The notes beneath the pieces are model-generated. The model made no database searches. It worked only from the letters and a program-made list of their open reading frames with translations, and was not told where the DNA came from. Positions 45,455 to 57,915 of a DNA stretch of 64,000 nt are shown here, one piece after another. Each line of letters opens with the position of its first letter. Positions within the stretch are counted from its first letter, which is position 1. The position numbers and the translations under genes are program-made. The DNA lies in the NCBI RefSeq assembly GCF_000801105.2, contig NW_026615355.1, positions 1 to 64,000 on the forward strand. The letters are read 5' to 3'. Source of the DNA: Raphanus sativus. Lineage: Eukaryota; Streptophyta; Magnoliopsida; Brassicales; Brassicaceae.

Positions 45455-46651
45455 ATGAAGTCTTCTTGTGGTACAATGTTTGCGTTCTTGGTTCTCTTTC
45501 TCTTTGCGGTACAATCAGTATGCGTCTATGCCGGTAGCTTCCACAAAGATGTGAAGATACACTGGGGTGATGGTCGTGGAAAGATTCACGACAATGAAGG
45601 AAAACTTCTTTCTCTTTCTCTTGACAAATCCTCTGGATCCGGTTTTCAGTCCAACGATGAGTTTCTTTATGGCAAAGCTGAGGTTCAAATGAAGCTTGTC
45701 CCTGGTAACTCTGCTGGAACAGTCACAACTTTCTATGTAAGTAACATAATGTTTCTAAGCATTCTAGTCATCTTTTGCTATAGATTAATACATATAGTTA
45801 CTGAGTGTGTTTGTGATGATTTGTGTAGCTTAAATCACCGGGTACTACGTGGGATGAGATTGACTTCGAGTTCTTGGGAAACATTAGTGGTCATCCATAT
45901 ACTCTTCATACTAATGTTTACACAAAAGGATCAGGAGACAAAGAGCAGCAGTTTCATTTATGGTTTGATCCAACCCTTGACTTTCACACTTACTGCATCA
46001 CATGGAACCCCGAAAGGATTATGTAAGTAAATCTTTTGATCCCTTGTATATATATTATATAGCATAGTCTCACATGTTTTGAACCGAACCATTTTATCAT
46101 GTGTAAAGTGAAACGGTTGAATGATCCTATTTCTTAAAAAAAAGAAAAGAATCATTGGTTTTAAAAATTATGTTAATATTTTTTTGAACAGTGTTTATAA
46201 ATAATTTGAGACTGAACCTATTTTGAAGCTACGTGTTCATAAGTTAATATTCTCTATTTTTTTCTTCTTTTTCAGCTTTACAGTTGATGGCATTCCCATC
46301 AGAGAATTCAAGAACTCCGAGTCGATTGGAATCCCTTTCCCAAAGATCCAACCAATGAGGCTCTACGCGAGCCTTTGGGAAGCTGAGCATTGGGCTACAA
46401 GGGGAGGATTAGAGAAGACAGATTGGTCAAAAGCTCCTTTTACTGCTTTCTACAGAAACTATAATGTGGAAGGATGTGTCTGGGCTAATGGTAAATCATC
46501 TTGCCCGGCTAATAACTCCCCATGGTTCACTCAGAAACTTGACCAGAGAGGCATGAACAGAGTGAAATGGGCGCAGCGTAAATACATGGTCTACAACTAT
46601 TGTAACGATAAGAAGAGGTTTCCTAATGGTGTTCCTGCAGTGTGCACTTAA
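45455..46651 (+). CDS. XTH19: Xyloglucan endotransglucosylase/hydrolase, XTH19-like (283 aa)
   Basis: Cell-wall enzyme (GH16) that cuts and rejoins xyloglucan during wall expansion. Exons 45455-45736, 45829-46022 and 46276-46651 total 852 bp; both introns are GT-AG and phases match the other XTH genes here. The signal peptide is at about 1-26 ([18 protein letters not shown]). The catalytic motif DEIDFEFLG, with its nucleophile and acid/base glutamates, is at about 103-111 and is followed by the NIS glycosylation site typical of the family. The C-terminal XET_C domain has cysteines in [12 protein letters not shown] and [17 protein letters not shown]. The mature start [20 protein letters not shown] is nearest to Arabidopsis XTH19, and its place beside the FGGY kinase fits At4g30290. 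It is a tandem duplicate of the next gene. Confidence 0.95.
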
Positions 46652-47312
46652 GCTATTGATTCTTTGATTCATGAATAAGTTACTTGGCGTTGTCTTAATT
46701 TGTAACTCAATGAGTTTTATTTATTCTCTTTAATTCATTTGTTGCTCATGTGTGTTTGTGGTGTATGAGTAAGATATTTATAATAATAATGAATAATAAT
46801 TTATATGAAACAAGAGTTCTCGTTACTTAAATTAATTGGCTCCACTTGATTTGTAAAATTTATAAATTATCGAGAGCACTGAGAAAATTAATACTTCTTG
46901 GGAAGCACATAAATAAATAACAATTTTGAACAAAATAAAATAAATAACAAAAAGTTTTCTAGATAGACGAGCCGGCGAGACTGTCCAAGTTTCAACCTAC
47001 ATGTCTGGCTGTCTGCTTCCTTTGAGAAAATACTTCTAGATGTAACATGTGGTCCAATGTGATTTTATTTCAGTGGACACTTATTTCATGAGATAAGTTT
47101 AGTATAAGATTCGTTACGCAAAATGGAGTAGAAACAAAAAAAAATGTTGCAATAAATCATGTGCCTCTTAAGTCTTAACGTGTGGCCGTGTGGGCAAGGT
47201 GATGGTTTTATAAAGACAACGTCAAAAACGGGTCATGACTTATGAGCTATAATCGTATTGTTTATATTGGCCAGGCTACAACGCGTGTGCATGATTATCG
47301 TTGGGAAAGGAC
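46652..47312. other. Spacer between the XTH pair, left part
   Basis: XTH19-like 3' untranslated region, then AT-rich sequence with no gene. The gap to the next XTH gene is explained in part by the element at 47313-48032. Confidence 0.5.
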
Positions 47313-48032
47313 CAATACCTACTCTAAGCATGTGCAGATGATGCAGTTGCATAGGGTCCAATTTTTTTCTACATGTTTTTCTACATAAGGTCCACTTAAA
47401 ATAGGGTGTAAATAGTTTAACACTAATGAAAATACATGTAGTCTTCAATTGGTGACCATGTTGAAGGAAAAAAATTATAGTAAATTCTCCATTCTTCAAA
47501 ATTTATACTTTGAATTTTTTGTCAAATTGGTTATAAATAGGTCTCACTTTTTTCTCCTAAATTTTTATGGAAGAATGAATTTATAAAGAAAAATTATCTC
47601 TGCAATTTTAATGAAAAACAAAATGAACAAAAATTCCTTTTTTTTCACTTTCTCAAATTAAATTTTATTTTTATTTTGTTCATTTTTCCATTCATTTAAT
47701 TGTCACCAATGGACGCCGTAATGTCAGGGTTCGTTTTAATACTCCCTCTGTCCCATTTTATGTGATGTTTTAGGTTATTACACATAGATTAAGAAAACAC
47801 ATATTTTTATGTAGTTTATCTTGGTAACATAAAAATACATTAAATAAAACTAGTTTAACCAATAATAAAAAAATACAATATTTTATAATTAGTCAGAAAA
47901 TTCAAATCATATTAAATTCTACCTAGATTAGTGAGAACATCATTTAAAATGGAACAAAATAAAAATCCTAAAACACTGGGACGGAGGGAGTAGTATCTGA
48001 ATAGGGTCCATTAAAACTTAAAGCTGGCCCTG
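47313..48032. mobile_element. hAT-like non-autonomous element with a nested MITE
   Basis: A perfect 8-bp duplication GAAAGGAC flanks it (47305-47312, 48033-48040). The right end AAGCTGGCCCTG is the usual hAT-like terminus of this family, and the left end CAATACCTACTCTAAG is a diverged inverse of CAGGGCCAGCTTTAAG (about 10 of 16 positions). Without the nested MITE it is about 470 bp. GGTCC words near both ends resemble the element at 29527-29700. Confidence 0.6.
47742..47990. mobile_element. Stowaway-like MITE (249 bp) inside the hAT-like element
   Basis: Left end CTCCCTCTGTCCCATTTTAT and right end AAAACACTGGGACGGAGGGAG are inverted copies over the terminal 14 or so bases. TA flanks at 47740-47741 and 47991-47992. 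Because it interrupts the hAT-like element it inserted later. Confidence 0.85.
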
Positions 48033-48040
48033 GAAAGGAC

Positions 48041-48860
48041 CATGATCTTGAAAAAGGATCACCGTTGGTTTATCAATCTCATGAATTAGTTAATTGTTTA
48101 TTATGGTAGTCTAGCTAGGGATTTAGTTTGTCAAACTAAATCTCAAATATACTAACTTACTCGTTGTCCAAGTTTATGTTATAAAATTCAGCTAGTTAAA
48201 TTAGATTACACGTAACGTTACCAAATCGTCCAATCTTGTGTTATTATTTAATTTTTACCCGAACAAAATGAATTTCTTATTGTTATTTAGTCTGGCTAGT
48301 GGTATGGTATCATTAAGAGAGTGAGATATCATTTCATATGGATCAAAATATTTTTTTATGAAATATTATAAATGTGGAATATTCCACATTTTCATAATCA
48401 TGATGAAATTATAATGTGGGCCGAACAAATGATGGAAAGAATATAGAAGTAGATATTATTAAAATGCAGATATTTATATATCCGGACCCTCTCTGCGGCG
48501 GGGAGGGTTTATGCTCATGTCAAAAGTCGAAGCCGTGTTGACAAAATGGCCCCATTACTTTCTAAACGCGGGACCAGCATCCGATATACAAATTGTCCAC
48601 ATACTTTATTTTCTCTGTTTTCTAACAATAAACGAGTCATGAAATCATATTCTATTGGATTCTTTTGTAACGACCAACAAGAGGTCGAATGAGCCAACTA
48701 GAATACAGCACATACACGATCGATAATCAAACCTATGAAACTTCCGTCTCTTTTTCCTTTCCCATTTTCCAGCAGCTATATAAACTCATGTCACTTAACT
48801 CAATCTCCATCAACAAACACATCTGAGATATCAAATATTATTCGAGAAATCTATTAGAAA
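48041..48860 (+). promoter_or_regulatory. XTH18-like promoter region
   Basis: TATATAAA at 48777-48784 lies 77 bases before the ATG. AAAAGTCGAAGCCGTGTTG and the following GGGACCAG at about 48522-48580 are shared with the XTH19-like promoter at nearly the same distance, as are CATGTCACTTAACTC-like and CCATCAACAA words near the leader. Confidence 0.6.
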
Positions 48861-50017
48861 ATGAAGCTTTCTTGCGGTACAAGATTCACATTCTTGGTTC
48901 TCTTTCTATTTGCAGCACAATCTGTTGCTGTCTATGCTGGTAGCTTCCATAAAGACGTTCAGATACATTGGGGTGATGGCCGAGGAAAGGTTCGTGACAG
49001 AGATGGAAAGCTTCTTTCTCTCTCGCTTGACAAATCCTCTGGTTCGGGCTTTCAGTCCCATCAGGAGTTTCTATATGGTAAAGCTGAGGTTCAAATGAAA
49101 CTTGTACCTGGAAACTCTGCTGGTACAGTCACAACATTCTATGTAAGTAACAAATTCTCTCTAACCAGTCTTGTCATCTTTTGATGTACGCTTGATTACA
49201 TATAGTTATTGAGTGCGTTGGTGTTTTATGATGACTTTGTGTAGCTTAAATCGCCCGGAACTACATGGGATGAGATCGATTTCGAGTTTTTGGGAAACAT
49301 AAGCGGTCATCCGTATACTCTTCATACTAATGTTTACACACGAGGCTCTGGAGACAAAGAACAGCAGTTTCATCTATGGTTCGACCCAACAAAGAACTTT
49401 CACACTTACTGTATCACATGGAATCCCCAAAGGATTATGTAAGTACATCATACATTAATCCTATATGTTTTAGGATATATATAAATGAACTTAATACTTT
49501 TTTTAATTTTCCAACCGTTAACTTCCAATTCAGACCGATGGATAATTAGTAGATTGTAACATGTCTCTTAGATGTTTTTCTAGGTCTTAGTACATTTTTG
49601 TATGTATGATTCCTAATAATTATCCTTTGTTGTCTCTCTTTCAGTTTTACAGTTGATGGCATTCCTATTAGAGAGTTCAAGAACTCTGAGTCAATGGGAG
49701 TTCCATTCCCGAAGAACCAGCCAATGAGGCTCTACGCAAGCCTTTGGGAAGCCGAGCATTGGGCCACAAGGGGAGGATTGGAGAAAACAGATTGGTCAAA
49801 AGCTCCTTTCACTGCCTTTTACAGAAACTACAATGTGGAAGGATGTGTTTGGGCTAACGGAAAATCATTTTGCCCCGGGAATGCCCCATGGTTCACTCAA
49901 AAAGTTGACCCGGAAGGCCAGAAAAAAATGAAATGGGCACAGAGTAAGTACATGATCTACAACTATTGCACCGATAAAAGAAGGTTTCCTCAAGGTGTTC
50001 CTGCAGTGTGCACTTAA
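48861..50017 (+). CDS. XTH18: Xyloglucan endotransglucosylase/hydrolase, XTH18-like (282 aa)
   Basis: Secreted GH16 wall-remodelling enzyme. Exons 48861-49142, 49245-49438 and 49645-50017 total 849 bp; exon 1 and exon 2 are exactly the same size as in the upstream XTH gene (282 and 194 bp), with the same intron phases. Signal peptide at about 1-26. The mature start [20 protein letters not shown] is nearest to Arabidopsis XTH18. The DEIDFEFLG catalytic motif is at about 103-111 with the NIS site after it. The C-terminal region reads [18 protein letters not shown] and ends PQGVPAVCT. Position and orientation match At4g30280, the tandem partner of XTH19. All key residues are present and no damage is seen. 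Confidence 0.95.
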
Positions 50018-52901
50018 ATTATTGGTTCTTGAAATAAGTTACTTGGCCATTGTCTTTGTAACTTGAATGAGTTTTATCTATTATTTTCATTCATTTGTTG
50101 CTCATATTATGTTTACGTGGTGTCTGTGTAATATTTTTTTCAAGTAATAACAAATAATAAAAGAGAGTTTAATTTCGTTACTAGTACTTAATTGATTATA
50201 CAAGAGTTGTAAAGATTTTAAACATTGAGAGAGGTTCATTAGTAAATCAACAAGAAATGGTTAAAGAGAATACAATCTCTCACAGAAACAAGTGAATAAC
50301 TATGATGATCAACTATCCTGCATGTACGATACTTTCGACTCAAATGCTTTCTCTGCAGCAGACGACCACAATAAATGATTTTATCTACAATACTTTGGAA
50401 TCTCGGGTAAACTTCACATGATATAATTTGTAAGAAATTGCATAGTTTGAGATTTGAATATGTAAAAGATAAATCTTAATTAGTTACAAAAAAAAAAGAT
50501 AAATCTTAATTAGTAGGCTAAGGTGTTTTCACACTGAACAGCAGTTTGGGACGAGATTATTGTAGGGCTTCAGGAGTTCATAAAGGTCTCCAAAAACAAA
50601 TGTGTCATTTGGGCTATCTTAGCAAACTGGGCCTGTGGACTGGTACGATTTTATTTCTTATGTAAACTTTAATAAGAAACGTATTATCATATCACATGAT
50701 TCACATATACGAGGAGTACACTAAAATTGGGAAAGTTTTTGACTTTTGATTTTACTTCTACAATAATGTGCTACTCATCAACATGTACTTTTTTTCAATT
50801 TCACGTGTCATATTGAAATGATCGATATTAATCTTTTATATGAAAATTTACATTAAAATTGAAATGAGATGTTTATTGGATCGCTAATTGACTGTCCACA
50901 CATATGATCTGATAGTAAATAATGTAGAAAAATCTCTTACAAAACTTAAGAAGATACCAAAGCATACTTATTGCAGTATTGGCTATCTGAGAATAAGAAT
51001 GCATTAGTTGCTAAACCTATAGTCCTATGCCCCTATTTGGCATCACTTGATGTCTTCGCTATACAGTTCACCGATAAAATAGTTAAAACGGCCTAAAGTG
51101 ATCAAGTGATGCTATGGATTGATAAGTCGTTCGTGTTTGAAGTCGCTTTAGTTGATTATCTACTGAAATTGTTACAGAAACTAGGGGATAAAAACAATGT
51201 TTTTGTTATTATATTATTGAGGATTAGAGTTTAGAAAAGTGATCATTGTAACATTGCTAATATATTAATATTGGCCATAACCAAGTATGATATGACTTAG
51301 AGACCTGAACGACAAAGAAAATAATTGATGTCGATTACTAATTACGCTTATCCATTGAGATCAGCTGGTTTATGATAATGACATTCAGCCAAATTGTTTT
51401 AGGAAGAAAACATATGAAGATATTTGGTTAGGCACAATGTGTTAACAGATGTATATTAATAATTATTTTGGCTCTAAATAATTGTGTGGTTGTGTGGCGT
51501 GACGACAACTCTCGCGCTCTCTCCCTCTCTTTATTAATTTTGCATGCATTGACGAATCCATCGTCATCACTCATCAGTCTTCATCTGTGAGTCTGTGACA
51601 CTTGACCAATAAAGAAATGTTACAAAAAATATTATGATTGCAAGGTTTCAGAATTTACTAGAAGTTGTAACTTCCAAATATCAAACTGTTTTAGAGTATC
51701 TCTCAACAATCGTTTAAACATACAGTGGTGGTGAACTGGTGATAGACCCCCGTCTATATTGTTTGCTTAAACTCAAAATCTCTCGAAATATATCCACAAA
51801 AGTTTGTTTTTGCCTTTTCGGATGACAGAAAAAGGTTATACATCCACCAAATAAATCATTCTGTTACAAATTACAACTCTCACCTTTTTAAAAAGTTCAA
51901 TTAATAATTTAGGTTTGATTTTCAATTGGTAATAACATCCACTTTCAAAAAACTAAAAACAAACCCGAACGGTATTGTTACCCATAAAAAAATGAAATAT
52001 ATCTATAACTTTTCTAAAATTTATATGAACTTTTTACCAAAAAAGTTTAATACGAACTTGCAATATTTACTGAATCTGGTAGGTTAGTGGTTAAGCGTAC
52101 GCGTTGTATTGTTGTGTTCTTAATTCAAAACCCGATGAAAAATGTTTTACGCAGCATTATCGGTATTAGTAAAATCGGGTTCCATAGTCCATACCAAAAG
52201 AGAAATTAGAATCTACGATTCAAACTCTTCCATAACAAAAGAAAAACGAAAAAAGAAAAAGGAAAATTTACAATATTAAAGGAGCCCGAAATTGACAAGA
52301 CCATACATAGTTGTGTGAGATATGGGTTCGTTAAAACGAAATATATATGGTGAGTTTAGGCCCCTGATTAAGAGTTATGATAAGCCATTACACAGAAACT
52401 AATCACATAATGGCATAGCTGTCAAGCTTAGTGGCACCAAGTTGACGTTTAAGTTAGGCGGTCCGAATCAAAACTTCCGTGTCAAAGAAAATTCATCCAA
52501 TGAATCATGTTCGTATGTATATGACTTCCTGTAATAGTAATCGTTTTAATTACGTAGCTATCCTATCTTAATTCATCTCCATCAACACTATTACTTGCTC
52601 AAAAATCAAACTACTTTTTAAAACCAACCGATCTTTTGTACTTACCCCAAATCATGTCAGTGTAGTAATGAAACTAAATTGTGTTTGACAATTGTTAACT
52701 TTATAGTATTGGAGTTCATACATCGATTCATGATATCTACTTTATATTTTTCAAGTGGTGGTTCTTTTTTTGTTTGTCAACAAGTGGTAGTTCTATTTTA
52801 TGAACATTTGACATTCAATTAATCTGTTGGCTTATGTACCATGCCCGAAGAAAAAGGTCAAAATGATAAAAAAAAAACAAATACACGAGTTTTGATTAGT
52901 A
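50018..52901. other. AT-rich spacer
   Basis: XTH18-like 3' untranslated region, then no gene. A micro-insertion with 20-bp flanking repeats is at 50465-50514 (copies 50465-50484 and 50495-50514, insert TACAAAAAAA), and another with 14-bp repeats is at 52752-52794. A head-like A-box word occurs near 52082 but lacks the rest of a SINE. Confidence 0.55.
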
Positions 52902-53137
52902 CTCCTTCTGTTTTTTAAAGATAGATGTTTTAGAAAAATAAATTGTTTCACAAAGATGTATTTTTTATGTTTCCTATACAAAAATTGCAAATTTCAATAA
53001 AATTGATTGAATTTATTGAAAGACTATTGGTTAAAATGCATTGGAATTTGATAATTTCTAAAAATGATGTATAGTTAATGTGTTTTCTTAATATGTGTGA
53101 AAACACCAAAACATACATCTTTAAAAAACAGAGGGAG
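52902..53137. mobile_element. Stowaway-like MITE (236 bp)
   Basis: Left end CTCCTTCTGTTTTTTAAAGA and right end TCTTTAAAAAACAGAGGGAG are near-perfect inverses. TA flanks at 52900-52901 and 53138-53139. Same interior style as 15342-15589 (CACAAAGAT). Confidence 0.88.
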
Positions 53138-54105
53138 TATATAATAGTCCCTTTTAAAAAAACTATACTATTATTTCTAAGAGTTGGATACGCCTTGTCT
53201 GCCTACGTTTAACTAATTATTCAAAAGCTAGTAGTACAATTACATTTGTCGATAATCTATAATTTTATGATATTATATGACAACGATGTGAAAACTCTAT
53301 ACACTTTGGGAAAATAATTTGACCATTTATTAGACTTCTTGGCGTGAAAACAGAAGACAAAATTAGCAAAAAGTTGGATATATCAAACGTTGCTTGTTCC
53401 TTTAAACAAACAAAGAAGGATATGAAAATAGCTTTGGTGCTTGAAGAAATAGTAGCCATTGAGTTTGGACCACCCTCGTACTCATAAGTCATTCCCAATA
53501 AATAGCAGTACTTGTCCTCGTAGACAACATTCAATTTCTTTTTTTGTTGTTTCCTAGATTTAATTCTAGATGCACAATGGACTAATAATAGCTGTTTTAG
53601 ATTATTTTTTGGTTGAAAATGAGCTGTTTTAGTTTGTCAAATATGCATACCAATCAAACTACATTTTCTGAGTTTGATCAACAAAAGAGAGCCGCTATAA
53701 CCAAAACTACTCAATAATGATAATCTATATCCCGATATCCGTCACACCACTAGTGGTTGCATTGCAAATAAATTAATTTACGGTTCTTAGTTTCAATTAT
53801 TTTTTACCATCCTGGTTTTTAAGACTCAACAGTAAACCTACGTACTCTACATGAATTAGGTCCCATTTTAGTGATAAGCATACATATGTTTTTTTTTTGT
53901 AAACTAGCATACATATGTTACGTATATAATTCAAATTTATTTATATAGTTCAGTTTCTTATCCAAAGTTTACATCAATAATGAGAGCATTATATACAATT
54001 AGTCGGCATGGTTGCATATATCGATTTATAGCTTTTTATTTTGCAACAAAACATCTTTATTAAGAGCCCCTTCATTAATTAGTGACCAACCAAAAGAAAT
54101 TGACA
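53138..54105. other. AT-rich spacer with two micro-insertions
   Basis: No gene. Micro-insertions at 53590-53632 (11-bp flanking repeats AGCTGTTTTAG) and 53877-53919 (14-bp flanking repeats AGCATACATATGTT around a T-tract plus GTAAACT). Confidence 0.6.
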
Positions 54106-57100
54106 TCCCCTATATATTATTTTAGAAGCATTCATAAAAAATAACCTTTGCTTGATGTGTTATTTACACATTGTCATTTCCTATGTGGCACTCTCACATT
54201 CACTCTCACCCCTGTTTTGATAAAATCCTTAATTTACTAGAATTATTACTTAGTGTGCCATTGATATATCTCAACTTATTTCTGATATTGACCTACTAAT
54301 TAATTATACGAAATCAAAAGAAATATATTATTCATCTGTATTAATTGAAAGACGTGATTGTCTCTGATATGGAAAGTATGTTTTCAAAATCGTTATATGT
54401 TTCAATTAGTACCAAATCCCATTTACATACTATATTTAACTGCGTATTAATCATTCAATTTTTTTTAAGCAAACGCAAATATGATAATTAATATCAAAGT
54501 AATATCAATATTGAAGTAAGAAGTCATCGATCAAATATGTAAATTTATTATTTGACGATTATTTAGTTTCAGTTTAAAATATATCTTCTAAGCTAATGAT
54601 GTATGTTATATTGTGACCTCTGCGACTACAATAATGACCTTTTATAAATAATATTGTATATACAATAAACATATCTTATATTTCACATACATCTTAAAAA
54701 ATGTATGTTCATAAACTATGATATAGACAACAAAATATATAGATTAAGATAAATTGCTTTCAAAATAATTTCATGTTTAATGCTCAATTAAATATAGAAT
54801 GTACATTCTATATTAGTGTCAAATCCCATGTAGACGATATACACCTTCTATTCATCGTTATAAGTCTTATATATTCACCTTAGTTTTGTAACATTTAATA
54901 TATACATTAGTGTGTACGCCATTCATTGCAGTGATTGATATTTTAAATACTATAATTTCCTTAATCCTCTTATTTGACGATCCCTTTTGTTGTAAGAAAG
55001 GAAACAAGCCGAGTCAGCCATATTGAAGATTTAAATCTTCCTTACAAATAAGTGCAAATATTACGCTTGATTGAATACGTTTATTTGATTGTGTTTTGAT
55101 TGGAGCATTAGACTTAATCAGCTTTCATATATAAATACGACATCCTCATTGCAACAATTCCACACACTTTTCTCCTTCTCGATACTGCTATAATACTTGG
55201 ATCATAACACTCATCGGTGTTATTCATAGTTACTATGTTGTTATATATGTTTACCTATTTACCTATGAAATTATCTACCAAGTTAATTTTATTGTATGTA
55301 TATATACAATCTCGTGTATATTATTATAGTAATGAATTTCCACGATATAGGAGCATATGTTTATCTCATGTTACAACAATATATTATTCTACTACAATCA
55401 TTAGGTTATCTCACGTTATATAACACAAGTCTAAGTGATAACCCGATCAAAATATCATCAGATTATCTCACGTTATTCTACTACAACAGGTCTATGATAT
55501 TCGAGCTATCACGTATATTATATCAATCTTTTTTTTAAATATCACTTGACATAGATTAAAATGTCATTATACTTAAATTATAAGACCTTATAATGTAATT
55601 GTGTAAGTAAATCATACTTATATTATATCACATACAAACTTTGCTCATTTTCTATTTAAAATTTATAGTTTATATATTGGTATACAATATTTTCATTGTA
55701 TTATTAAATTATTAGACCTTATATAATATAGTAGTACATTGTTATTTTTTGTATCATTGGCGAGCAAGTAATATATAAACTTCATTACTATATAAACTTC
55801 AAAAAATCATTATTCATTACTACAATGCCTATTAATTGCAGTTAATCATATATACGAACCAATCACAATAAAATGATTGCATTATTGGTGTAGCCATTTT
55901 TTTTAGGAACTATATGGTCAACTGATTGTTTGATTGGTGTCATAATTGAGTCATTGTGATCTTTTAGTATCATTGGTGGTCTTTAAGTATCATCATGTAG
56001 TTATGTAAGTAATTTATCCCCCTTTTTAATATCATCACATACAAACTTTGCTTATTTTCTATTTAAAATTTATAGTTTATATATTGGTATACAATATTTT
56101 CATTGTATTATTAAATTATAAGACCTTAAATAATATAGTAGTACATTGTTATTTTTTTTGTATCATTAGACATATACACAATTTATCACTGACTAATAAC
56201 ATTATACATAAACTGATGTACTAAACAAAATTTTATGTTTCCTAACGAAGGAAATTAAATCAGCCACTTTAAATGCCACATTAAAACCTTACGTTTTACT
56301 TTTCCTAAAATACTCTACGGTTATTATTAGGCGTGAGAGACTATTTGAGGTTGTCGAAAAAGAGAATGCTAACATATAGTAGGAAAAAATACAAACTTTG
56401 TATTTTGTTTTAATTTTACATATGTTCCACATACAATTACATATCATATAGTAAAACATGGTTTTATTTTTGTATCATTGGCGAAATCCTAAATCTATAT
56501 AATGCATTACTATTAAAAAATAAAAATATCATGCATTAAATTATTACTATGGAAGCCATATAAATAAATCTTTGAAAAAATAAAATTACGCAATCAAGGT
56601 CATTGATACCGTGATTGGTGAAACATCTATTTTTCTTAAATTTAAGATATTTTATGAGTTGTGATTTTGGTAACTCATATCACCATCTAAAAGAATAATA
56701 ATATACATCTACAACCATTCATTATCGAGGAGTCAATTATGGTTAGTTGTCTTTGAATGAGAGTTAAATTGTTTTATACAAGGAATTTAGATTGTGTATT
56801 CAATATTTTCGAATCATATTGTTTTAGGCTGCACTCCATTTCAAATGGACAATATAATCGTATAAAAAGGAAGGTGTTAGATCACATTCACCGAATTAAG
56901 GTTAGTCTTAATGTTCACCTTCTAGCCCAAGTTATTCCAATCTTTTCGAATCATATTGTTTTAGGCTGCACTCCATTTTATGGTTACATTATAGGAGTGA
57001 TTGACGATCTATTAATATATAACGTAAGCACCAAAAAATTATTTGTCTAACAAAATTCTTTAACGTAAAATGAAATTCTGAAATATTAAATTAAAAACGA

Positions 57101-57915
57101 AGTTCTTTAACATAAGCACCAATAATTTTAGTTTCAAAATTAACATTAATAGTAATAGGAGTTAATTTAGTTAATATATAAAACTCAAATCCGGTTAAGT
57201 TATAGTTAAATAAAAAGTAAACATGGTCACATTTATGATGATTCTAAAATCAACATTAATAGTGATAAAAAACTTTTAAATCAACATTATAGTCAAATAT
57301 AATTTTTAATGTTATAACATACATTTTATTTCCTTACATTTAATACTTTTTAAAAAATTTAATAATAGATCTAACAATAAGAGACTTTTTGGATTGATTC
57401 TCGGATTGAATTGAGGTGGTCTAAACCCTAACAACTTCTAGGTACGGTATCACAACTGAAAACAGAAACATAAAATGAGTGCCATGAATTTCATCTCTAA
57501 CTTGAAGCCAAAAAATATGTGTCATAATAATGGCTCTCATATTTTTACCTGTAAGTCATGATCTGTCCACTTAATTTGGCAACTATTATTATTAATCAGA
57601 TTACATTTATTCTTTTTATTTTATTTTTAAGGATTCGGCGAAACAATATAAAATTGTGAAAAAACTATAACATATTAGTTTATTAGGAAGATTGTTACTC
57701 TTGATTATTTTATTTTCGTTTAATCCTGATAGAATAGTATATTAGAAAGTCCAAACTGTTTGTTTTTAATCTATCTCTATATCAAAAATTACATCATTGA
57801 ATCATATAACATGTATTATTTGTTACTATAACTTTTTACCTTTTTAATACTTATAATTTGATAATTATATCTTTTTAATTTGTTCACCCTGCGCAAAGCG
57901 CAGGTTATCACCTAG
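54106..57915 (+). mobile_element. Non-autonomous Helitron (3.8 kb)
   Basis: The left end TCCCCTATATATTATTTTAG follows an A, and the right end is CTAG followed by T, so it lies between A and T as Helitrons do, with no target duplication. Eleven bases before the CTAG terminal signal is the hairpin CCTGCGCAAAGCGCAGG (57889-57905), the rolling-circle stop structure. The interior is AT-rich with no Rep/helicase frame. It contains a direct repeat of about 135 bp (55627-55758 and 56034-56168) and a shorter one (about 56806-56845 and 56940-56980). Confidence 0.75.
55627..56168. repeat. Direct repeat inside the Helitron
   Basis: Two copies of about 135 bp, beginning ATCACATACAAACTTTG (55627 and 56034) and ending in a T-tract plus GTATCATT. 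They share long runs such as TATATTGGTATACAATATTT and differ at few positions. The spacer is 275 bp. Confidence 0.85.

Noticed and set aside
52075..52200. SINE-like head (GGTTAGTGGTTAAGCG, then TTCAAAACCCGA)
   Set aside because: It resembles A and B boxes, but the B box is weak and I found no tail or target duplication.
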